NCBI RefSeq assembly: GCF_000612545.2
Contig: NZ_CP097800.1
Location: forward strand, 6,626,001 to 6,690,000
Source: Streptomyces sp. PCS3-D2
Lineage (GTDB): Bacteria > Actinomycetota > Actinomycetes > Streptomycetales > Streptomycetaceae
Length of the DNA: 64,000 nt
Direction of reading: 5' to 3'
Below, piece by piece: positions 58,287 to 64,000 of the stretch; position 1 is the first letter of the stretch; each line of letters starts with the position of its first letter. The position numbers were made by a program, and so were the translations under genes. The notes beneath the pieces are model-generated. The model was given only the letters and a program-made list of their open reading frames with translations, did no database searches and was not told the DNA's origin.

Positions 58287-59182
58287 CACTGTGTTCCTCC
58301 CTGACCGTTCACCTCGTCACCGGGCTCTTCGGCCGGCCCGCATCGCGGACTGTTGCCGTCGCTCACCGGTTCGAAGACGAGTTGGCCGGCGGTCATCTGC
58401 CGAGCGGCCTCCGACAGGGACATCCCGGCGCTGAAGGCATGGGCCCGCATCCGGGCGAACGCCTCCTCGATGCCGACCTGCATCTGAGAGGCGGCCATAC
58501 CGGTTGCCTGGTAGACCTGAAGGCTCTCCGCTCCGAGACCGAGGGTTCCGGGCTCCGACGGGGCGCTGTCCTCGGACAGCGAGAGCAACTGGTTGAGCGC
58601 CACGGTGCAGAGCAGCAGGGCGTCACGGACCTGCAAGGGCATCAGATGCCCCGGCTCACGACGGTAGAGCGAGAGCGTTCCCAGGCGGATGGCCCCGACC
58701 TGGAGGGGGAAGGCGAAGGCCCCGCAGACGCCGTCCCCGTGGGCCTGCGGTGTGAAGCCGGGCCATCTCTCCAGGAAGCGGGGCTCCGCCAGGTCGCCCG
58801 CGGTCACGGGTTCCCTGCTGTCCCAGGCGTCGACGCTGGGCCCTTCACCCAGTGTGATCTGCAGGTCCTCCATGGCGCCGGCGACGCCGTCGGTGCTGTG
58901 CAGGGAGCCCCGTTGTTGACCGCGGCCGATGAGGATCGCCGCGGACTCCACCCCGCAGGCCTCGACCGCAAGCTCACAGACGATGGCGAGGTTCGGCAGG
59001 CCGGGAGCGGCGCGTTCGGTGAGCGCACGGTGGAGCTCCTCGGCACGTGCCTTCATGGTGGTGCCGCCCTCGGCGTGCGGATCGTGTGGATCATGGCTGT
59101 CCGAATCGCGACCCCGGTCCCGGTCGGTGGGGATGGACGTGGGGCCGGTGCCCGCCGCCAGGTGACTGATGCGTGGATTCAT
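58286..59182 (-). CDS. GAF-ANTAR domain protein (second of pair)
   Basis: 298 residues from ATG 59182 (GGAGG ten bases upstream); ATG 59056 would remove a His/Asp-rich head of 42 residues. GAF part: LAIVCELAVEACGVESAAILIGRG, LGEGPSVDAWDSREPV, VCGAFAFPLQVGAIRLGTLSLYR. ANTAR part: YQATGMAASQMQVGIEEAFARMRAHAF. It is the first gene of a two-gene operon and lies 74 bp after a DevR-like GGGAC dyad at 59256-59270. Likely an RNA-binding antiterminator that responds to a ligand; targets unknown. Confidence 0.88.
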   Translation of the reverse strand: MNPRISHLAAGTGPTSIPTDRDRGRDSDSHDPHDPHAEGGTTMKARAEELHRALTERAAPGLPNLAIVCELAVEACGVESAAILIGRGQQRGSLHSTDGVAGAMEDLQITLGEGPSVDAWDSREPVTAGDLAEPRFLERWPGFTPQAHGDGVCGAFAFPLQVGAIRLGTLSLYRREPGHLMPLQVRDALLLCTVALNQLLSLSEDSAPSEPGTLGLGAESLQVYQATGMAASQMQVGIEEAFARMRAHAFSAGMSLSEAARQMTAGQLVFEPVSDGNSPRCGPAEEPGDEVNGQGGTQ

Positions 59183-59255
59183 GGATGTGCAACCTCCGCG
59201 ACCACCGTGGTCCCGGGGCGCGGGGAGGAGGGAGGGGCCGGGCGTCCCGAGCGAG

Positions 59256-59270
59256 GGGACCGTTGGTCCC
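59256..59270. promoter_or_regulatory. DevR-like box upstream of the GAF-ANTAR operon
   Basis: GGGAC-CGTTG-GTCCC, a perfect 5-bp dyad with a 5-bp centre, 74 bp upstream of ATG 59182. The form GGGAC-n5-GTCCC is close to the mycobacterial dormancy box, from memory. Confidence 0.6.
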
Positions 59271-59345
59271 GTCCGGCGGGCTCGAACGGCTCGAACGGCC
59301 GGGTGCGGCGCGATCCGGCCGCGCGGTACCGCAGTGGAAACGGGA

Positions 59346-59374
59346 CCGGACGGCTCTCCCGCGGAGCCGTCCGG
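59346..59374. promoter_or_regulatory. 11-bp inverted repeat upstream of the 59459 gene
   Basis: Arms CCGGACGGCTC and GAGCCGTCCGG with a 7-base centre, 85 bp before the ATG at 59459. The left arm is preceded by GGGA and the right followed by CCCTGTC, so it may be an overlapping DevR-like element or a hairpin. Confidence 0.5.
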
Positions 59375-59458
59375 CCCTGTCAGCCCTCCCTCGGTACGAG
59401 GAACGTGGGAGAACCGGACGGACGGCTTGCTCGGCACCCAGGCAAGGGCGGGAGGCGC

Positions 59459-59869
59459 ATGGAATTCTCCTGGAAACTCGAACTGCCTCGCGATCGGCTC
59501 GGCGTCGTGCTGGCCGTCAGGCTCGCCCGTTCCGCCTGCACCTCGATGGGGCTCGCAACCGGCGACACTGAGGCGCTCGTGAGCGTCGTGCACGCGGCAG
59601 CCCGGGACCTGTGGGGAAAAGGCTCCGCTCCCACCTTCTGGATGTCGCTGTCCGTGGACGAGGAGGTGTGCCGCCTCACCGTCCAGGGCACGGATCTGGA
59701 GAAGGCTGATCAGGAGGCGCCGCGGGCCGCACCGGACTCCGGTGGAGCACGGGGGCGACCGGTCGGCCGGTCCCGGGCCCGGAGCGCCGGATCCGCGTGC
59801 CCCGCGGGTCCGGGTGTGACGGGAAGTCCGGTGACCGCGGCCGTGAGGCTGCGCGGCCCCACGCCATGA
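59459..59869 (+). CDS. Small protein resembling a truncated RsbW-type HATPase
   Basis: 136 residues from ATG 59459 with GGGAGGCGC upstream. The start WKLELPRDRLGVVLAVRLAR and VSVVHAAARDLW follow the first two helices and strand of an anti-sigma HATPase (LPxxxxxVxxARxxV, then E-x-x-x-N), but the N-box Glu/Asn are not there and the second half turns into a low-complexity Arg/Gly/Pro-rich tail without G boxes. It probably does not bind ATP. It may be a decayed or specialised partner-binding version. Third-position GC and the ribosome site support it as coding. Confidence 0.5.
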   Translation: MEFSWKLELPRDRLGVVLAVRLARSACTSMGLATGDTEALVSVVHAAARDLWGKGSAPTFWMSLSVDEEVCRLTVQGTDLEKADQEAPRAAPDSGGARGRPVGRSRARSAGSACPAGPGVTGSPVTAAVRLRGPTP

Positions 59870-60308
59870 CGCAGGACTCCGGCTGACCGGAACCGCACAT
59901 GGGAGTCGCAGGTCGAAGAGCTGGTGTGACCGGTCTTCGAGGAGCGCGTACGGGGTGTAGCCGGAGCCCGTGGAGAAGACCACCCGTCTGAGGAGGATGC
60001 GGCGGGGCCGTGGTCGGCCGGGAGGTGGAGTCTCCGGGGGAGGTGGTCGGGGTCGGGGAGGCGCTGTGCGCCGCCGCCGTGTTCCTCCGACTGCGGCCGA
60101 AGGACTGAACCGACCGATGGTCTTCACGGGGAGCGAGTCGGGCTGTGTGCTCGTTGACCTCTGGTGGGGGCGCTGAGCCTCCACGCCTCCGCCTGGCGGT
60201 CTGCCCCGGCTTGCGCTGGGGCAGAGCCGTGTGCTGGGTGTGGCGCGTGATGGACCGGTGCCGTGCGGTGCACGGGCCGGCCAGGTCGCGTGTCGGCCGG
60301 GGTGGCGG
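59870..60308. other. Intergenic region, 439 bp
   Basis: No gene recognised; frames are Pro/Arg-rich. It separates the small RsbW-like gene from the convergent end of the secreted-protein gene. No clear terminator hairpin was spotted. Confidence 0.35.
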
Positions 60309-60950
60309 TCAGTTCTTGGTGCAGAGGGCAGCGGTGGTGGCGTCCGAGCCGTAGGTCTCCGTGTACCAGCCGCTGGCGCTCTGGGTCGGGCCGTTCGCCA
60401 GGACGTGGGCGGTGATGCGGCTGCCGTTGGTGGTGAGGTTGTCGAGGCGGTAGCCGCCGGTGGCCACGGTGCTGTCGGCCGGGCAGTAGGCGACCGACAT
60501 CGGACGGTTGCTGCCCGTCCACTTGGCCGTGGGGCCCACGACGATGGTCTGCTCGCCCGGCTTCGCCTCGGGGACGCAGACGATGTTCGCGGTCACCGTG
60601 GAGTAAGCGGCGGACACCTGCCACCCGACACGGCCGTCCTGGACGATGGGGAAGCTGGCCAGGATGAACTGGTACGACTCGGTCGCTGAGCCCTGGAAGC
60701 CTCCGGTCATGTAGCCGGCGGACTGCACGGACATCCCCTCCGGGCACAGCACCGAGCTGGTGGAGACCTTGAACGTGGAGCTGTCCTGCGCGCCGGTGGG
60801 GCCCCACACGCTGGTGGCGCCGTCGGTCGCCGACGCCGGCTGGACCGCCAGCGTCGAGAACAGGGCCGCGGCGACGGAGACCACGAACGCGGCACGCCCC
60901 AGAGGACGGCGTGCGGTCGGCCGGGCGGCGAGGGATCGCTTGAAGATCAT
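60309..60950 (-). CDS. Secreted protein of unknown family
   Basis: 213 residues from ATG 60950 (upstream frame not supported). Signal peptide with a long basic head and hydrophobic core (AAFVVSVAAALFSTLAV, cleavage after ASA near 45). The mature part is beta-rich, with four Cys (SSVLCPEG, IVCVPEAK, AYCPADST, ALCTKN) likely forming two disulfides. It shows a repeated pattern of CPxGxxxxSGGY-type segments. No domain recognised with confidence. Transcription points away from the decayed gene at 61004-62036. Function unknown. Confidence 0.75.
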   Translation of the reverse strand: MIFKRSLAARPTARRPLGRAAFVVSVAAALFSTLAVQPASATDGATSVWGPTGAQDSSTFKVSTSSVLCPEGMSVQSAGYMTGGFQGSATESYQFILASFPIVQDGRVGWQVSAAYSTVTANIVCVPEAKPGEQTIVVGPTAKWTGSNRPMSVAYCPADSTVATGGYRLDNLTTNGSRITAHVLANGPTQSASGWYTETYGSDATTAALCTKN

Positions 60951-61003
60951 GTTTGCGATCCTGGCAGCCGCCTCCCTCACCGCCCAAACCGATTCACCCC
61001 GAT

Positions 61004-62036
61004 TCACCCGTATGGTCCCCGACCCGCTGTCGTCGCAGGGGAGCCCTCATTCGGCACGGACGCGGGGCGACCGGGACACTGGGCTGCAGCGCTTCTCTTC
61101 GCCGTCACCACGCCGACGAGGGTCGGTGTGGTGACGGGAACCGGGACTTCTTCGGGCTGCGCCGTCCTCCGGACGGTGCAGCCCGAACCGCCGAGAGTCG
61201 ATGGCCCGGACCGCCGATCCGGCTGTGAGCCAGTGGCGGGAGGGTAAACGCTGTCAACGGTGTCCTGGTCGGTGCTGGTCTGCCACTCCATGACCTTGCT
61301 GCCGTCGGTGCGTTCCAGGACGCAGCGGTCTGCGCGGAACCAGATGCTCGGGGCCAGCCTCTCACTGTTGGCGGGGTAGGAGCGCGCCACCGTGACCGTG
61401 GTGCTGCTGGAGTTCGTGGTCTCGGCGGTGACCGAGATGCCGGTGGTGGATTCCACCTCGCGGGCGTTGGTGGCGGACATGCCCACGGTGGTGCTCTGGG
61501 ACTCCGTCTTCGGGATCTGCCCGCTGTGGCAGGATCGTGGTGCCGATCAGGACCTCGGGCGTCGTGTCGGGGTTGGGCCGGGTGTACGCGGTCGGGGCGG
61601 GTACCGGGCCGGCTCCCAGGCCGGTGGGGCCGAACAGGCCGTCGTGCTCGTTGCGGATCGTTCCGCCGCCCTTCTGCTCGACGACGTATTCGCCGTTGTC
61701 CAGGCTCAGCACCTTCCAGGTCTGGGCCAGTCGCCCCCGGCCACTCGCGACCGACGGGTAGATCGTGGCGTAGCTGCTCGCGCTGAAGTCGGCGCTGGCC
61801 AGGTAGCGACCCCAGTGCGCTTGTTCTTCAGCCGGTACGAGTAGCCCACTTCCGGCCACGGCGAGCTCGTCCCGCCAGGCCCGAACTTCCGCCAGCTGCT
61901 TGGTGCGCTGTTCCTCGATCTCGTTCAGTCCCGTGCGCCGCGCGGTGATGCATCTCCGCAATTCGGCATCCAGCGTGCACAGGATCGTAGAAGGCCGTTC
62001 GCACGCAAGGCGCAGAAACCGGCAAGCCGACCGCAC
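61004..62036 (-). pseudogene. Frameshifted gene for an uncharacterised protein
   Basis: One frame from 62036 gives plausible protein: a coiled-coil-like part (EEQRTKQLAEVRAWRDELAV), then AHWGRYLASADFSASS, KVLSLDNGEYVVEQKGG and TTPEVLIGTTILP. Near 61520 this frame becomes His/Arg-rich junk, while another frame continues with KTESQSTTVGMSATN, TGISVTAETTNSSSTTVTVA and WFRADRCVLERTDGSKVMEWQ. A single-base frameshift therefore splits the gene. The second frame runs on to 61004 across a terminator hairpin, so the true C-terminus is probably also lost. Serine/threonine-rich beta segments recall secreted or pore-forming beta proteins, but no family is assigned. Confidence 0.5.
61151..61187 (+). terminator. 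Hairpin with a 17-bp stem and 3-base loop
   Basis: Arms TTCGGGCTGCGCCGTCC and GGACGGTGCAGCCCGAA; the only imperfection is a G-T position that pairs as G-U in + strand RNA. Likely the terminator of the decayed gene on the minus strand or of read-through on the other strand. Confidence 0.65.
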
Positions 62037-62374
62037 CGTCAGACGATCTGCGCACCAGACGTGAACCCAGGACCAGCGGTGGCAGCCCGAGATCCGCTCA
62101 CACCAGCCTTTTCAACTGCGACTTCACGTTGGCCGAGGCTCAGTGCAGGGCTCTGCCGGGACGGCTCGGACGGCGCGCCCTCAGACGGATCCGCCGGAAC
62201 GCGGTCAGTCCCGGGGTCTGGGGGAGTGACGGCGTGGGGTCGGCGGTGGGGGCTCCGGATGGTCGGGCCGGGCCGAGGAGTGTCAGGCCGGCGAAGCGGC
62301 TCCGGAGTGTGCGTACGGGCAGGAGGGCCTGCCGGCCGCATGGTCGAGCACGGTCAGTCGAGCACGCTCAACGG
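62037..62374. other. Intergenic region, 338 bp
   Basis: Lies between the decayed gene and the end of the SsgA-like gene. No gene or clear motif recognised. Confidence 0.35.
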
Positions 62375-62803
62375 TCACCGGGAGAAGCGGGAGATGCTGT
62401 CCAACTCCGTGTCCAGATGCCACCAGTAGCAGGGGTGGTGCTGCTCCCGACCGAACGGCACGAGGGTGTGGGTGCGGTCGAGGAAGGCCTTGAGCGGACG
62501 GTCGACGACGGCGAACAGCGCTTCCTGCCGGTTGGCTCGAAGGCGGATCAACACCCGCTCGCCGTAGGGTTGTTCCATCGGAGAGACCGTCACGTCGCCT
62601 TCTCCGCAGGGGTGTCCGAGGCCGTCCAGGAGGAGCGCTCGGGCGAAGCGCCAGCTGTTCGTGGAGCCGTCGGGCAACGGGATGTCGAGGCGCACCGCGA
62701 GGGGGTCGCAGGTGTCGTACTTCATGCGCACCGGGATCCGGTGCGGGGGACCCTCGGTCGGCACGATGTCCATCGGGACCTCCTCGTCGACGAGCTTGCG
62801 CAC
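62375..62803 (-). CDS. SsgA-like sporulation/cell division regulator
   Basis: 142 residues from GTG 62803 (GGAA-rich site upstream); the long frame before it is Arg/Pro-rich and not coding. SALP-family features are a mixed beta fold with VRMKYDTCDPLAVRLDIPLPD, STNSWRFARALLLDGL, GEGDVTVSPMEQP, RVLIRLRANRQEALFAVVDRPLKAFLDRTH. The family occurs only in morphologically complex actinomycetes and recruits or controls divisome and peptidoglycan enzymes during sporulation. It is one of several SALPs a Streptomyces usually has; which one (SsgA to SsgG) cannot be decided by eye. No partner gene adjacent. Confidence 0.9.
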   Translation of the reverse strand: MRKLVDEEVPMDIVPTEGPPHRIPVRMKYDTCDPLAVRLDIPLPDGSTNSWRFARALLLDGLGHPCGEGDVTVSPMEQPYGERVLIRLRANRQEALFAVVDRPLKAFLDRTHTLVPFGREQHHPCYWWHLDTELDSISRFSR

Positions 62804-63359
62804 AGGTCGTTCCTTCCTCGTTCTTCGCTTCCACGGCGTCCGCGGCCACGTGGCACGGCGGCGGGCGCCGCGCACGGGAGCGCGACGGCTCCCGTCGTCA
62901 CGGGGATCCGGATGCGGCGGGGGAGCCGCTGACCGAAGAGCGGGTGCGGGAACGGACAGGCCGATCTGCTCGGTGGTTGGCGTGATCACGCGAGGTTCAA
63001 CGAAGGGCGGCCGCACCACGTCACCGTGCGGGTTCTGCCGCTCGCGGGGCGGCCCCGGCCGATGCCGGGCGGGCCGGGGGACCTCCTCCGCGTCCCGGCC
63101 GGCCGGACGAACGCGCACAGACCGTTAATGCTGGGCTCAACGAGCTGTGCAGATCTCGTCGTCGGTCGGGCCGGCCCGGGCGCCGAGGCTGGATGCATCG
63201 ACGACGAGAGGAAGCCACCCTGGCGAACCCGGTGCCCGAGGCGTGCAAGAGCCCGAGGGGCCGCACGCACGCGAGCGGAGCGCGCGCCGGACCGGGGCGC
63301 CACCGGGACCGCGGTCACCTCGGCCGGCCGGCCGGATGCTGCGCGAGTGACCCGCCGCC
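62804..63359. other. Intergenic region, 556 bp
   Basis: No intact gene. It should hold the SsgA-like promoter. Open frames are Arg/Pro-rich. Its right end merges into the hydrolase remnant. Confidence 0.35.
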
Positions 63360-63774
63360 GTGCTGCGGGGGCCGGCAGCGGTGGCGGCGCCACTCGCGCT
63401 GGGCGTGCTCAACGCCGTGTTCGCCCTGCGAGGAGGAGGCCCGCGAGCTGTACGACAGCTTCGCCGTCCCCGCCCCCGGCGAACCCCTCTTCCAGGCCGC
63501 CGCGGCCAACCTCGACCCGTGGACCGAAGCGGCCGTGGACACCACGGCCGCCGACCGCGGCCCCCTTCTGATCATCTCCGGCGAGAGGGACCACACCGTC
63601 CCCTGGGCCATCGCCAACGCCTCGTACAAGAAGCAGGCCCGCGACGAGCACGCCGTCACCGAGATCACCGAGATCACCGGCCGCGGGCACTCCCTCGCCA
63701 TCGACCACGGCTGGCGCCGGGTCGCCGACACCGCACTCGCCTTCGTCCGGCGGTTCGCCGAACCCGGCGCGTGA
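63360..63774 (+). pseudogene. C-terminal remnant of an alpha/beta hydrolase
   Basis: From ~63433 the frame reads EEEARELYDSFAVPAPGEPLF, PLLIISGERDHTVP and EITGRGHSLAIDHGW, the last third of an alpha/beta hydrolase with the acid (ERDHT) and catalytic His (GRGHS) segments. The preceding 70 bases carry plausible hydrolase sequence in another frame (AAPLALGVLNAVFAL), so a frameshift is present, and nothing upstream supplies the nucleophile elbow or oxyanion hole. It is therefore a truncated, frameshifted fragment. The C-terminal frame itself is well preserved, suggesting recent decay. Confidence 0.65.
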
Positions 63775-64000
63775 CGGCCCCGTCGAGCCGACCGGCCCGC
63801 CCGCCACCGCGGAGGCCGAGGCCGACCGCCCAAGACGGGCCGCGCACGTACGTCCCGCCCTGCATGCGGCGCCCCGCCGCAGGTCAGGCGGAACGCGCGG
63901 CCGAAGGGGCGCGTGCCGGCCAACCTGCCGGTGGGCGACGGCAGCCCTGCGCACGCCAGCCGGAACGCCGGTGCTGCGGTCGCTTCCGGTCACTCGTCGG
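63775..64000. other. Window end, no gene recognised
   Basis: 226 bp of GC-rich sequence without a supported gene; any feature would continue beyond the window. Confidence 0.3.

Overview
The window is very GC-rich, with strong third-position G/C bias, GTG/ATG starts and many 4-base start/stop overlaps. Together with an SsgA-like sporulation regulator, an NADP-type glutamate dehydrogenase, lanthipeptide genes and a SpoIIE-type phosphatase/anti-sigma protein, this points to a Streptomyces chromosome. No rRNA, tRNA, CRISPR array or intact transposase was seen. All identifications come from reading motifs; no database search was run.

Region 1 (1-8.3 kb) holds the end of a LuxR-type regulator, a full-length LanKC-like protein read on the minus strand, and a tiny peptide gene (3758-3826) just upstream of it. 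The LanKC-like protein has lost key residues in its lyase, kinase and cyclase parts, and the peptide has no cysteine. Next to them lie a soluble Ser/Thr kinase and a PAS-GAF-PP2C-HATPase sensor phosphatase.

Region 2 (8.3-28 kb) is chromosomal and accessory metabolism: an FAD oxidoreductase; an ArsR-like repressor divergent from an MFS pump with a perfect dyad between them; a two-domain VOC protein; galT-galK; an NPP1-like secreted protein; SDR and MarR genes with twin operators; a two-component system with an HPP membrane protein; three extracytoplasmic thiol-redox proteins; secreted SCP and Ser/Thr/Pro-rich proteins; a second VOC protein and a second MFS pump.

Region 3 (28-40 kb) is a GntR/UTRA-controlled ABC importer whose last gene fuses a HAD phosphatase to an endonuclease/exonuclease/phosphatase-family domain. 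This suggests import and stepwise hydrolysis of a phosphodiester. Glutamate dehydrogenase, a TetR regulator, several small membrane proteins, a YCII-like protein and an FKBP follow.

Region 4 (40-46 kb), behind a 1.08-kb gene-free stretch, is a class IV lanthipeptide cluster: an intact LanL, a venezuelin-type precursor, and an ABC-2 exporter pair.

Region 5 (46-60 kb) resembles the hypoxia/dormancy islands controlled by DevR/OsdR in Streptomyces: a stand-alone cytochrome oxidase subunit I, a DevR-type response regulator, a CBS-BON protein, a decayed universal stress protein, an SPFH protein, a DUF2254 protein, a copper P-type ATPase fused to cupredoxin and YHS domains, a STAS protein and two GAF-ANTAR proteins. 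GGGAC/GGCCCTGTCC-type dyads recur upstream of several of these genes.

Region 6 (60-64 kb) holds a secreted protein, a frameshifted gene, an SsgA-like protein and a hydrolase remnant.
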